NCBI GenBank assembly: GCA_036345935.2
Contig: JADWOT020000009.1
Coordinates: forward strand, 4,855,381 to 4,919,380
Source of the DNA: Taenia hydatigena
Taxonomy: Eukaryota > Platyhelminthes > Cestoda > Cyclophyllidea > Taeniidae
Direction: 5' to 3'
DNA length: 64,000 nucleotides
Below are positions 15,001 through 30,000 of this stretch, in pieces. The notes under the pieces were generated by a model. The model was given only the letters and a program-made list of their open reading frames with translations. It was not told the origin of the DNA and made no database searches. A program made the position numbers and the translations under genes. Each line of letters opens with the position of its first letter. Positions within the stretch are counted from its first letter, which is position 1.

Positions 15001-18000
15001 GCGTTTTGAGACAGGCTCAATGTACGGAGGCTGTTTCGCGTCCCTTCGAGCCGTCAGTGTTTGTCAGAACTCGAAGCTCGCATGTGCGATGCATCATCAA
15101 ACTGCTAGTCTCAATATCATGGCTTTGTTCTTCTTCCACGCTGCAAGCATGTTCAACTGAATTTAAGCATTTGGAGAACACTTTACTTTTGAGTGACCAC
15201 TGCGATACTAATGTTCCGACATAAATTAATTTCAGGCTGTCATTGGGAAATAGAGTAAGATTTAGCTTTCACACTGGAAATAAAGAAAGTGAAGCAATTG
15301 ACAAATTGAGAAAGATAAAATTGACAGTTGTAATGCTTCATTTCTTATGCGCTTTAATTGTATTAAAGGAAAATGCCCTGAGGATCGGTTAACCGTATAA
15401 GTAAATCTGTTAAAAATTTTCAAAACTTTAATGAACCAAGTGCGTGCGCTGGCAGAATCTAATAGATGACAACTAAAATTATCCCCATCATCCCATCCCT
15501 CATATTTTTTTCACTTCTACCTAATTGAAATGAACGCCTTCTAAGGAAGCTCATTGTGAAGGAAGAAAAGTAGCAATTGTCACGCATTTTATCCCGTTTT
15601 GGAATAAATCGTATTGTCTTAGCGGCATCACGAGGCCCTTCTTATGGCGTGGCGATATCCAGACAATTAAGCCATTTTATATGCTGCATAATAGCACGAA
15701 CTAATCTGGGAAACCGCAAAAGCATAGGTTTCGTAAACCCTTTGGAAAGGGTTTTAGAAAATTTATGGGAATTGTGGCCTTTTACGGACTCTGAAAAGCT
15801 TACGGCTCTTTTGCGCACTCAATTATCAAATGTTCTTCAGAAGTAGGTCCAGTTTTCGCCTGCTCATAGACCGCAAGCGCGCATCAATGCATCAAGCCTG
15901 CAAAAGAAGCCTGATTTCGACTGTAATTACTTGTAGAAAAAAGTGATGGGCAAATATGCTTCTATGGTGAGGACGAGCCGTGAAGACGTTAAAGAATTCA
16001 AAAGCAAGGAACGAGCACCCATAGGTGAGAATATCTCTGGTAGCGATATTGCCGGTGCGTTTGTTCAGACTGTTGTGACAGATGAGAGAGAAGTATTCAT
16101 TGATCCTAATATCATTGTAACAGAAGAGAAGATGCTCAGATGTATCCAGGACCACTCCAAAGGTGGAATTATGCAGGTGTCCTGCTTTAACCTCTCCAAA
16201 CCTGGTAAATCTGCATTGGCGCCCGAAGCAAGCATCAATCTAGGCTCTTTGGATTTGCCTTGCTATGGTAAGTTAAAACTCCTTACAAATTTGTCCGCTT
16301 TTCAAGGTATGCACTAATGAAATTTCGAATAATTATTCTAAGTTCTTTTTTAAAGTAGTCTTCAGTACATTGTGGCAGGGACGTTAAAGTAAGTATCGCC
16401 GCCACTAAAGATATGTTCGCGTAACTCAAATGCGTGATTATTTGTAAAACTGTCTCGGACTTATTAAAAATATCTGGGACCGTGGCTGCTGATGAATAAA
16501 CGCTGATTTCAAAATAAATTGGCCTAACTCCTTGGATTCACTGTTCAGCGTTAAAAGTAGTTCCTACAAATGCTTCAAAGTAGCTTTCATTCATGATGCG
16601 ATCAAAACAAGCGTAAGAAGTGTTACTAAGTCTGCAGAAACTTAACCAAAGTTTGGGAGGGCTTTAGGACGATGTAGCTTGAATAAAGTTGTCAGACAAT
16701 CGCCTTATTACCCAAGCTAGCTAGGGCGGAAATGATGCAATTGTGATGAAGCCTGCCACGATCTGAGACAAATGGGTTGGAGACTAAAATTGTCTATTGC
16801 TTTCCATGTTTTATTTTAATCAAGTAGGCTTCTAATTTGCAGGTTAAAAGGTGTCTGAGCCTCAGGAATGAGGCAATGCTGCTTCATAATTGCAGTTATG
16901 TTAAAAACAATTGGATTAAATGATTGCTTTGAATTCAAACACCTCTGATCCTTAAGACGCCTGGATACCCGTGAGGAAGCCTTCGAAAGACACCTTCACT
17001 AGAGCACGTATTTATAGGTACTTTTCGGGTATTCAGTAGTGTTGGTTCCATTTTTTCATAAATTGTAGTCGATCAATCTCAAGTGTATTTACCCATCCAA
17101 GCTATGGTTTGCCTAGATTTCCACCGATATGGTAATTCTTCGAGCCTTTAGTTAAGTGACATGAGAAACCGATCTAGACATCACGGTCGCAACGCGCCCA
17201 CGCACCTTCCCTACGCACTTGCCTTAATTAGCCGGAGTCACCTCCTGATCTTTGTTTCCACGACCTCAATCTCATATTTTATTCATTAAGCGCAAGTCGG
17301 CTTCCGTCGTTGGCTAAATCTGGAAAGCAACGTGTACAAACTCGATCAAAGTAGTCTCTTACTCTCTTCTCGAGTCAATCAATAGGGTCAAACACGTTTA
17401 GCAAACTGAAATGAAAATTGTCAATTTTACTTTATCAAAAAAGTGCACAAAGGTTGCAATATCTCATCAGTTTCACTACCCTTCGGCACTTTTCGTAACT
17501 TTTAAAATTTAAAACAAAAGAGAAGTAAAGTGACGACTGGTTCTTTCGCGCCATACTGCGGAAGTTAAAATAATTTTATGCCGGCTGAGAAGGATTTGGG
17601 AGCTGGAACACCAGGAACCAGGATAATAGCGAAATTTCAATTAGCGGTCGATCATAGCCAGTGTTGAGAGACATCGTGGTTGAAGAGCGTAACCTAGTCA
17701 AACTATACCGTAATGCCTTTGCATGTCTGCAAAAGTTGTGTTTCCGCTTTCCCAAAGGCATAATTTGCGCGTCACGTGTAGCCGTGGAGAGTTGTTTGGC
17801 TTTCCTCGAGCGTACATAGCAGATTATGTACTCGAGCCTGGTGCGATACAATGGACGAGAATTAAGGCGCGTTGGCCTATGACTGGAGGCATGCATATAA
17901 ATTACGCAGCAGGCTGTCTTTTGTAACTCCCACCAGTCCTGAATTTCATGAGGTTCTGACGCCCACGCATCAAAATTATGGTAAAAGCAACATCTCACAT

Positions 18001-21000
18001 CAAGAAGGATGTCGGCTTTATCTATGCATGTTTGCAGATTTTAACGAAACATACGAAGACCACCCTTCGCAATAATCAGATCAGTGAGTCTTGTGAAGCA
18101 AAAGGGGTTTAACCACTGCAGGTTTATAAAATGCTAGCTTTGAGCGCCTATCGAACCTTGTTATCTGGCATCTGAGTGCATATTCTATGACTTGTTGTTT
18201 TTGCAAACACATAATTTATGCGGTGCGAACGATAAATAAACCGAAAAGAATAATAAACTGTGGCGAAACAAAGTAGGTGAAGTCTATCGAAACGCTGGGA
18301 AAGCGAGTCTACGCATCAAAGCGCCTGGAAGTGTGCATCACATTTACCGCATAAGGATTGCCAAGAGGCGTTAAAACGAGTCGCGGTTTGGTGATGGGTT
18401 GCGCACCTCTTCTCTAGCATGCTTTTGTCGTTTCACTGCAATCCTGCAACCACAGTTTCACGATGCTGTCTGGCTAACCCCGGAGTCAGACCTTCACGCC
18501 ACAGATGGTTGGCCTGGCATTCGACCTAGATCAATGACGCCAAAGCGGCCCACGGATTGGTTGTTTTAGTGGCCAATCAGAAAACTACTTTTCGGGCGCG
18601 TGGGCAGGTGTGTGCGCATGTGCTTACGTGCACACCTGACGTGTTCGCGGCCCTATTGCCTCCATCCATCTCACTAGCTATATCTGAATAATCTACCTGT
18701 CTACCTACCGATCTATCCATCCATACATTAATCCACCCATCCGTCCAGCTGTGGATCTCATGAGAGCAAGAGCTCCAGCCGACACCGAGCACAATCTGCC
18801 GACTCAATTTCGTATCGGTGCGTTCCCATTAATGAACGTGGAACAATGTGCATGAGAGAAATGACATCTAGCAACGTTTCACTATCAAATTCGGAATCGC
18901 ATAAGCCGGCATTCTCAGAATCTGCGGAGTCACATATCTGTGGTGATGTGTTGACGGACAAAATGTGCGCCAATCCCATTATCGAATTTTCGCAGACGAC
19001 GAAGGAAAATGGGCAAAAGATAGTAAAATCCATTCACCCTCCCAAAGATCGAACTGTCCTTGCTTCTAACCATGATGGTGCCTATTGTTACGTTCCTGTA
19101 ACCGATGCTGAATTTGGTAAGGCCATCCATTTATGCTTGTAATAAGAAGTCGTCCACATTTTTGAGGACAACGCCAAACCTTTCAAATTCATGTCATTTT
19201 TATGCAAAATTCAGCTTTGTTTTTTTCATAGAGAAGCATGAAGTAATTCTGGTTTTATGTTTGCTACGACTCAAATTACTGATAGAAGGGTAATGTGGTT
19301 TAATATTAAGTGAAAATCAAGCCACTCATTGGTCTTTGAAACAAAAATTCAGCGTGCCTCAGAATAGTACTCACTAGCATTGCCTTGAGAAAAATGCCAC
19401 TGACACTCAACAGGTTACGTATTTTTGGGCTCATTCACATCTCTAAGGCATTTTTTGAAATATCCGGCAGGTCTAGTGATTTTGCTGCAGATAATGTCCA
19501 CCTTTTTATAGCACTTATTAAAGGCAGCTTTTAAATTGCCATGGCAGACCAATTTTATCGGGTATTTCCTGAATCTCTGAGGTTAACGTTCGGGTGACCA
19601 GTCACTTGCAGTCGACGATGATTTGGGTTGCTTCATTTTAAATTGGTTGATTCAGTCGGGATCACAATGGATAATGTACGGCCCACTTGCGGCGAAATAT
19701 AAACATTTGGTTATTCCATAGAACTTATAGTCGAGCCGTCACTGTTCATGCAGCCAAAGTTTAAATGCATTGAATGAAATATTGCACTATGCAGAAAAGC
19801 GTAACGGCATACATTGTTGAACGCTCACACAGACTACCTAGGTGCACATGGAATGCCTCTCTAGGACTCACTTCAGCCAATGTATTCAAATAAGCCCGCA
19901 AAAATATGCTCTCTCTTTATAGTGGCCAAGAGTAATACATGTCCTATCACAGATAGGAAAAGTCGCCGCATTTTAATAAATAATTAGTTTTTGACCTTAA
20001 TGGCAATAAAATGAAAGTGCAAAACCTCTAACCTCATTGTTGATATAATTTTCTGTGGAGTTTTTCTATCTCTTGCTCACAGCTTCCTTCAGAGCCAATC
20101 AATTACCGCAATTTTGCATCATTTAACTGCAAATGTCAACTATCAGTTACTGTTTGCGCATGCTGAATCGGTAGTGTCGATTCTGGCACCTCAAATTTAG
20201 TCATCTTCATGCCGCATGAATGTCAGGCTACCTTTAGGTGTGACCTAAAAAAATTTGTCCTCTACCTGAGCTAATTGCTTTATGGGCCTGATGGCAGCCA
20301 ATGGAGACCCCGCAGGTACAAACGCTTTTCTCACAACTTTAGCCTTTTTTCCATTCCTGTCGACCGATGTTGATGATAGAGAGGAAACGCATTGTAACCT
20401 GATAGACACGGAGCAAGATAACATAGATAAAGATAAAGTAAGATGTTACAAAATGAAAGTAGAGGTGTGAGAGGAATGGAGTTTGAGGATAGTCAGCATA
20501 ATGCTTTTGCTAATTAACCCACTGAAGGTTGAAAACTTTAAACAAAGAAAAGGGCAGGAGCGTTTTTGTCCTGACCTTAGTCAATAATTAGAACGGCGTA
20601 TTATTACAGGCTTTAGGAAGAATAAATTGAACTCCAACTGCAAAACTGGTTATGCATCATTCAGGGATCATCCTACATCAATGCGAACACTAGGACCCTT
20701 TGATAATCCGAATGAAGTAAGTTGCGTAAGAGTGTCGGAAGATATACAGCAGACCTACATATTTTTTCCACACTAAACTTCGTGAAAGGTAGATGAGGCA
20801 TTTCGGATACCATTGGGTCCTTAGTGAACCAGCGAATTGGCTGAGACATGGCATATGATATGAGAAAAAGCGTTATTAATGAATGTCTCAGTAAACGTCA
20901 CAGCATCTCATTGAATGAATAGACACATTGAGGCTTTCAATCACGGTTATGAGCATTACTTGAGGGCAAATTATAAATCAGCTTTAGACAGCGATACCAC

Positions 21001-24000
21001 TCATGCTCGCCGAATCCGGAAACGTGCAGCCGAATTAATTCCTTGTAGAGCCAATTTTTGACTCCTTGATGGGGTAAAGGAGGCAATTTTTTGCAAATAT
21101 ATGCGATATTCTAAGAATGTATTTTGATTTACGGCACGTAAGAACCCTTCCTAGGGGTCACTTACTCAGCAGCAGTCCAAAATGTGCAAAACAGAAGCAA
21201 TTACGTTTATTCGGCTGTTGCTAAAATAACTCACTTCGGTAAATTACCGACCCCGAATCGCCTGCTTATTTCGTAAACGTTTTTTTGCTAGCGTATAGAT
21301 TGTTGCCGGATTTGAAACCGACAGAGATACTGCCATTTCGCTAGTTGAGAATGCGTGATTTGGAGCTATCGGAACACAAGGTTAAAAGTTCAAAAGCTCC
21401 ACTTTATTTGGCGTACGCTTGAATTTTAGTACTTATTTTAAACTATGGCGACCTTTGCGGTAGGAGCCGTAATTTTGGGGCAGGATTTGTTTTAGAAATC
21501 TGAAAATTGTTTCGCATTATTCGACAGTGCTGATATGAAAACTTGAACATTGGCAGTCATGAGTTAGAGCAAGCAAAATTTCAAGTATTTTTCGAGAATG
21601 GGACATGAATGAATGAAGCAAAAGGAAACAAGTGTCAAGGCATAGATGGTTGTCTTTAATGGGAACATTTAACAAATTTGGTGCTTTCTTCACTATCTCT
21701 ACCACAGTCTTTTCAGGGCTAAAATTGTAATTTCGAAAAAATTTGGCTGCTCTGAATAACTCGACGGTTTCTTCGAATCTCAAAGTTTATGTGTGCCTTT
21801 AAGGGAATGGGCAGTTTGGGCTAGCTCATTTAGAACTATCCAAGCTATTTAACACCATTCGCTGGGTTGTCATCCAATTTCTCCAAACATTGTCTTCCAA
21901 GTGCTTTACCTCGCCACGAGCAATCCTACTGACACATTTTATAAGCAATTTAGAGATGGCTGCATTCTCCCCTTATCTTCTTTCACCATTAGAGGCTGTT
22001 GAAAACTGATTTGGGATCACCTACTTCGTTCCTGCTACTCTATTTGCTGTCTACTTTTTCTTAGTTTCGTGAAAAGTGGTCGATAATGCAGAAATTACTT
22101 AACCCATAGTTTGCTATGTCCTTATCCGTTATAAAGTGAATGAAAGTTTACTAGGCTGTAAAGTGCGCCGCGGTTGGATCACAGTGGTGCGTTGCACTCG
22201 GGAGAAGCGGATTTTCCCGAAATCCCTACTGTTCTCCAGGTCATCGTGTTTTCGCTAGATCAGAGTGAATGCGCGCATTTGTACGCCTCTGACAGGTGTG
22301 TCGTCAACACTGATGGACTTCAAGAAGTGGTACTTTGCTTCAGAAAACGCCTCCAAGGTCATTAGCTAGCTTATCGCGTTATTTCCAATCTTTAGACAAT
22401 AAACAGATTGATGTTTTTGGACAAATGATGTTCACCTCATGGTTTATTTTATATTTTAGTTCACTTTTTTAATGATAAGGTACTGGAAACTTTTGATTCA
22501 AAAGTGAATTGGCACAAATCAACTTCTACACCAACTTGACAGCAATCTTCAAATCCCTGTACTTTTACGGGATTTGACAGGAAAATGACTAATCATTACG
22601 AATGTGACAAGAGGGTTGAATATGGCAACCGCGCAGGACAACCGAATGCAATTCGCAATAAGACCTTAATTTGTATTCGACCAAAAGCTGATCTCATCGT
22701 GGTAATCTGCGATGTTTCCACGCAATGTCCTTTAATCGCTAGCTTATTTCCGACTTTGTGGATAATTTCGTCACAAGTGATTCATGGTTGCCTAACAAGA
22801 AATAAGTCAAATTGTGCCGAAATCCCAATAATTTTGTATCTCTTATCCAATCAAATAAAATAGCTTAAAAGAGGTAAATTTTAATTTATTAAGCGGCTTT
22901 GGAATTTCGCCTCCAACCGCTAGTGTCGCCGAAAACTGTCACGCTAGACGAATCTGAAATTTTGCTTGCATTATCTCCTCAGCTCGTGAACTGAGGAAAT
23001 GTTTATGCGGAGAACAAAAGTTGATTTGTAGGCGTTTTAAATTTAGTGTTTGTAAGACTAACCCATTCCCTTCCCAAAATCTTGCAAATGTTGAGCTCAT
23101 TCGATCATTTATATTCATTGATTAGAAAATCTTTTTCTAATGGTTCAGTGTAAGCTTTTCTTCCGACGACTAGAAGCACGCTAAAAGCTACTTAGTCCAC
23201 AACTCCTAAAAACATTTGCATTTTCAAGATAATTGAATAGAAAACTTTGAACTAACTTAAACTAAAGCCAGAAAATTTCATTAGCTACTTATTATGACGT
23301 AGACAGTATGATCCGGCTGGTCAACAGCCAAATACTTGAGGAAATTCTGATTACCTTATCCTCACTCTCCATTCTTGTCTTCGTGACGCAATTCACCCGA
23401 GCCATACTTAAAGCTTGTGTTTAGGGCCATTTAAACAAGTATAAAGTAGTAGTAGTAGTAGTAAAAGGCTTAATTTAATCTTATTGTCCGCACAACTTTG
23501 CATAGTACTGTGATCAAGAAAACTCCATTTAAAATCAGTTGATCGGAGCATAACCTCCACAGTATAGGTATTTACGTTATAAAGGTGCCCTCTCAGCAAG
23601 TTTTGTGAAATAAAGTCAGATTTATCATGCGATATGGCAAAAGTATCAAAGCTTATCAAGGTAGGAATCAGGTAAAGGGGCCTAGTGCGTACACCATTGA
23701 AGTTATGTGTTTTGAACTATTTTTAGCCTGAAAAACAAATAGAAAAACTACAAGCGCCCAGTGAGACTTAGTGGGCCTTCATTAAGGTGTCTTCACGATA
23801 CTTAGGACCAGGTTTAATTTCACTTCGTGTTTCAGATAACCTTCAGAGGAAGTACGGTGAATTGTCTGGTGAGATAATTATCGTGGAAATAGCTGTGAAG
23901 GAGATCCAAGAGATCCTCTCCTATAACTACCGCAACTCAACAGCGCACCAGCACCCAACAACCCCACTAAGCTCCCCCACAATCCCTGTCACCTCATTTC

Positions 24001-27000
24001 AGAAACCCTCTAGCCAAGCTAATTCACGCGTCTTCAAGACCCTTGGCATATCCCTCTGTGGAAACAAGGACCTTAATCAAATGGCTGTTTTAGTCTGTGG
24101 CCTCCGACCTGGAAGCATAGCAGAGGTGGATGGACGCATTACGGTGGGAGATCAACTTCTTGAGGTAGAAGCCCGTAACTGCATTACCGATCTAATTAGA
24201 CGCCTTATCTTATGCAAGAGTAAGACAAGAAGAGGGAGAAAGATGGCTATTGTGCGTGAGTGATCCAATGCAAAAATGACCTCAGATCATAGGCCTGTTA
24301 TTCGTTGGTAGTAAGGCTAAAAATACTAAACTGGCGAATTGTGATGGTGCATGTTGCTAACTGGCACTCAAAGTAACAGAACTCGGTAAGATAATATCCT
24401 CGATGTTCTCTCTAGTTACTAGTAATAATATAGCATCCTCTTAATTGCGTCATGTAGTTTTGGCTCCTTTCCAGCATGCAATTTAGCCATTTACGGTGGT
24501 GATACCAGTCATCGACTGTGTGTCATTAGACTAACTCTCATCGCCTTTTTGCACCTTTTAAGCTCAATGAGCACGTTCTTTATGGACGTAGCCATCTGAA
24601 TGCCGGTCCTCTGATACGCTCCTGTCTCCTTAGTGTCCTGCACAGATCCTCTAACAAACGTTCCAAAACTCCCTCCTCCCTATGCTTTGTGATCTGCCGG
24701 AATCCCGATAACCTCACCAATATGGCTGTTGCACCTCTTTCCTATGTCACAGTGAGTCAATGGTTGTGCGCAAGATTTTTTGCACTACTAAATGCTTAGA
24801 ACCCTTCCTGTGCCGCATCGAGCGTTATTCAGGAATCAGCTTTGCAATCATTGCTCGACACTAACCACACGTTGCATCATTTAGTGCTTGTAACATGAAT
24901 ACGTCCTTGGAGATGTGTTTAGGGCAGCTTTGCTGTTCAAAGGTTAGTAAATTTGCAGCCTTTCTTGTCATTATGCTAGTCCTAAAGTAGAATTGATAGT
25001 ATTTTAAATTGTTAGTGGAATGAGGAACTCTCATATTATTAGTTCATTTATTGGTATTTTTTTGCTTTTTGAATGTCACACCAAAAAGCGTAAGGTAAGG
25101 TGAATAGTAGACCTAAGTTGAACACGTTAATTGTAGTGTGGTGTGATGTTGCGTCTGGCCTTTAAGGTTTCGCCATAAACCCTCACCACAGTCCATATGC
25201 TTATTAGCATTGACCATCATCGCCTTAAATATAAACGGCATAATAGTACTGCGGCCAAAATGCGTTCGCTTTATTGTCTGGAGCTGTCCCTTTGGTATCT
25301 TCTCATAGAAACACATTTTATTATTGGCATCAGTGTTATTTTGCGAATGAATTGTATGAGTGGTAGAAAATGAAGATGGTGAAAAATGCCAAAGTCGATA
25401 GTAGACGCGCCCCACGAAATGTCGAATGCTGATCCCAATGGGTATCACAACCTTTACGACTAAATGCACTGCATGCATCGCGTGGAATTCGGAGGCATTC
25501 TATGCAAAGAAGAGGCTAGCAAAAACCGACAGTAGCATCAGCCCAACTCCGATGGGAGATTGTTGGAGGCTAGCGCGTCTACTTGACTCCAAATTAAAAG
25601 GGAAGGAAAAATTGCATTGTAGTTTTTTCGAAAAGCCTAATGACGTCAACTGCAAAAGAAGCGAAGGAGCCAGCATTTTCCAAGTGCGATACCACGTGCT
25701 TGTGAGAGAGGAAGAGGGCGGGTAGGCGAATAGACGGAAGAAGCTGTCAACCCAGTTTGAGACTGCAATAATGGCACGATTCCCTTATTTGGGATAAACA
25801 GTACCGTGCTTTGAACGTTAACGCAGCGTCCTCTTTGCGGGCAATAATGAGTTTAGTAAAATAAATATTTAACTCCTTGCTTATGGTAACAATAAGTTGT
25901 ATGCATTTTTAAATGTAGACAAACAAACAACCTGCTTAAGTTAGTTATGTACGGGGTGCTGCACTGACAATTTAACTTTTAGAATTCCCAGAAAGTTAGT
26001 CGTCGAGGCAGTGTCGATGCAGCATCTGGAGCAGATTCGCCCCCAAGAAGTATCCTGCAGGTTCAGGGCAGCCCAATAGGTCGTTCAACGTTTGAGGAAG
26101 TTCATGCCACTCGCCTACTACGAGTGAGTGCTTCTTCTAAGGAGCTAAATTGCATCTTTGTATTGTTCACTCTCCACAAAAACAATAAATATCTCGTGAC
26201 TAGGAATGAATGTTTCGCTTTTCGGAGCTGAATTCCATTTCTGTACTTGTCTATTAGACATTTGCTGGGGCAGATACTTTCACAATGCTATTAACCAACA
26301 AATTCAGAGGCTTTATATGTAACCTCTTCGTGGCTTTCAGGGTCGTAATGGCTTTGGATTCGCTATTATGGACAAAAGCTTCACCAACGAACCGGGGATA
26401 TATATCAAGCAGTTGGTTGAAAATAGCCCTGCCGCCTTGGTAAGTATGGACCATGTTTCGATGCTTTACCTATGCCTACAGTTGAAAATGCATCTCTAAT
26501 AATTATTTTAGCATTAAATCCATCAAAAACAAATCAAAAAGTTGCTGTCAGATCAGCAAAAAGAGACGTTTTAAAGGGATCTTTACGCTTTTATGAATGA
26601 TACCAAAAGGCCACCCTCACCACTACGAAGTGGGGTCCATTTTTTGTCACCAGACAAGCAGAATAATTATGCACAGGCATGTAGGTATGCTTGGCGAATT
26701 ATATCTTGCCTTAGTTTTAAGCATTCCCAGTTCTAGCGGGATAACTGTTGGAAGTTTGAAAATGCATCGACCCTCCGTTTTAGGCATTTTGAGAGTGGCA
26801 TTTTTGTGTCACAAAAAGTGTTGATATTTAAGAACTTTGCATTATATCGTGAATTCATTGTTGCGTTACAACCATTTCTGATGTTGGGTATTTGTAGCTT
26901 AAAATACAGTTCGATTTTAATCTTGTCCACTTTATGCTAAAGATAATTTTAATTAAATACTTCTTCCAAAAAATGTCTTCTCTTTTGTATTCAAAAAAGA

Positions 27001-30000
27001 AAAATTAACATAAGGTGAAGTTGTTATGGTCATTCTCATGCCACGAGTATATTACTCAACTTCAGGTCATTTCTTATGGAAGGCGAAATTGTAGCAGTAG
27101 TGAAAATTGCTTAGCCAAGCTCGAATTTGTTAAGTCGAAATGCTGACTAGATTATGAGCCATATGAACTGACTACATTTTGGTGTGCTTAAGAAACGGCA
27201 TTTCCATTTCCTCTCTGCTCATCACTTTGATAGCCTGTTGCCCTTTACTCTTGTCAAAAGTGAATTTCTTTAGCAGCACCAACACTATGCCTACTTCCAT
27301 AATGCGTATGGCATGCTCCCATGCATTATTCTTTTAACAGAAATCTCTTAAGATCAGCTACTTTGAGCAACTTCTACGTCTTCAAATAACCTAAGTGGCA
27401 ATGAACTACCCACCGTTTTACGATTCCTTAATGAGGAGATCTCCTAAAGAGCCGTTAAAATTCCTCTCCCTTGTCATAAAAATGAACGAAGGAGCTTGAA
27501 AAGAGCCAAGCATAGATCGCTTTCCTCCGTTGTAAAAATGAATAATTTACCAGTGTCTGTAGCATCTGCAGTATGGTTGAAATCGTTCGCTTCCCAGCCA
27601 TGGAACCATTATCATGAATCTATCTTCCTATCTGAATGAATTTAAATTTCCTTCGGTACTTCACCGTAGGTATGCCTTTTCACAAATTTCCTGGTAGACT
27701 TTTGTGTTCTCAACCTCACCTACAATGGTGGCTTTTATTCAGAAGGTTGGATCCATTCCTCTCAGATATTGAGATGGTACAAATTGCAAGAGGTCTCACA
27801 GGGAAAACCACAGTACTAGTGCCATTGTACTTCTCGAGTGAATTTCGTTTATTAAGATAATAGCATTAAGGCCTCAGAACAACCAACGCGAAAAGGATGT
27901 GGAATTGTGGTTTTTATCACATAAACGACACTTGATGCGGTAAGCTTTGCATTACTACAAAAAAACATCTTTCCACACTATCATTAGATCGAACCGCATT
28001 TGCAAGAGATGGGAGCTTTAAGCAAACATGAAAGTTCATCTTAAATGGCAGTCTTATCAGAGACTTGAAAGCACCTTTGGAGTACTAATCGAGCAAATTT
28101 ACTTTCAGGACGGAACACTGAGGGCTGGTGATCGGATCCTTCGTGTTGACTGGCACGATGCTTTGCATGCAAGCTACGACTCCGTCCTGGAGTGGCTGAG
28201 GTCCGCTCGGCATCAGGTGGGTCACTTACACCGTTCTCAACTCAACATCACGCATTACAAAGCGTTACCCCATGGGCTTCCTGTCGCCGCAATGATGCAA
28301 CTCAAATCTAAACTAATTTATTCAAAGTTCTGTCATCCGTCAAGAAACTACCTAGTTCTAAAGCAAGACAATTTTATAAAATTACAATTCTCAAATAAAC
28401 GCATACCTAACTTCGAAAAGCTAATTAATCTGTCCGTCCATGCCATTACTGTAGAATTCGGCGCCAGATGGGCAGTAAAATGTGCAAAAAATAGTTGTAT
28501 GCTTGTCTATGCCATGTTCTTTTTTAAAAAAAAGGTATAAGTTGCATTTATGAATATCTAGTAATGGTTTGAAAACCTTGTGTACGATCAGTGTTAGAGT
28601 TATTTACCGCCTCAACAGTGCTTGCCTCTTGCACCCTTATTCATTCCACCTAATTAGTCTGCTTGACAAGTTAGCGTATGATAACTCCACTGTAGCACTT
28701 TGTCCCACTGCTCTTGTAAAGGCGAGGTGCTGCAATAGCAATCGTTTGGCTGACAGCTGGTGCATAGTGTAATCCGAGTTTGGGAATGCTAATCCCTATC
28801 AGAAAGAACATTCTATTCCATACAATGCGGCACCGGATAGTTGGACTACGTTTTACGCATTATTTCATTATAATTTTTACACTTCACGTAAAAAATTAGT
28901 GGCATTTTATTTATGAAACTCCTATAATTCGAAAGGAAGGAGTGTAAGTAATGATGTGTTGTGCCTAGCAAAAACGGAACGTGACTCGACGGTGACGTTT
29001 CGCATTAATCCGGCCCCAACATTCAGTCCGACTGCTTGATGAATTTTAGTAGTTCAATGAATTCTTTGTCAATATTTCCTAAGCGCTATTAAAAAGGGAA
29101 GATAGGTAAGTTATCATGCTAAGGAAAAAAGGAAAACCCTACGCCACATATTATACTCCTATTTAGGAGAATGTTCTCAGCTGGAATACAGCATGAATTT
29201 CATATTCTGATTTATTAAGACTTAAAAGTTAGTTAAACGTTCCCAAAACTTACTTAAATTACCGCTATGATCTCAACAAATATGCGTTGATTTTCCCCGC
29301 AAGTCAGAAGATCGAGGCATTGAAATTGGCTAAGTTTGTAACACTCTTTACGTCACTCAGAGCAACAGATGACTGGAAGTAAATAATAACTACTAGCTCA
29401 ACTGTCCACATTTGGTCATGCAGGTTCGGATAGTAGTGTCACGAGTCCGTCTTTTCACGGGAGACAATCGGCCTTTGGAGGACGAGGAGCCATATAAAAT
29501 GGGATTTCGAAAACGTCTCTCTGCACCTCTTATCTCCTCCCTCATCCATGCCTTCATGCATCCTTCATCTTCGTCAGCCTCCTCAAAGAAATCTTCCCTC
29601 CAACTTGCCTCTACGGAAGATACTGCCGACTCCGCCGAGGAGGGAGGGAGTCTCGGCGACTCTAAGCACAAGGGTTTGTGCCTCTCATCACGTTGTCTTA
29701 CGCCAAGAAAAATAAATGGAAGCCAGCTATCAGTTGGTTTATGTTCTTAGATCAAAAGGCAACTCAATGAAAGTGGCTACTGATGAACTGAAATTTCGGA
29801 GAAAGATGCATTAAATCCCATTTTTCCATTGCAATTAGTAGGAAAACGAAACATGCACACCTTAGCGACCATCCATTTTGTATGCGAAAAAATCCAAAGA
29901 TAAATATTCATCTTTTAAACTGATTAGGAAAATTACAAGTTATGCGATGAGCTGAACTAAGATTTAGCCAGCTTATGTCTTGCTTATCCTGGTGGATGAT

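Noticed and set aside
17576..17998. 140-codon minus-strand frame in an intron
   Set aside because: No recognisable domain, and no sign of reverse transcriptase or transposase motifs; perhaps a decayed repeat.
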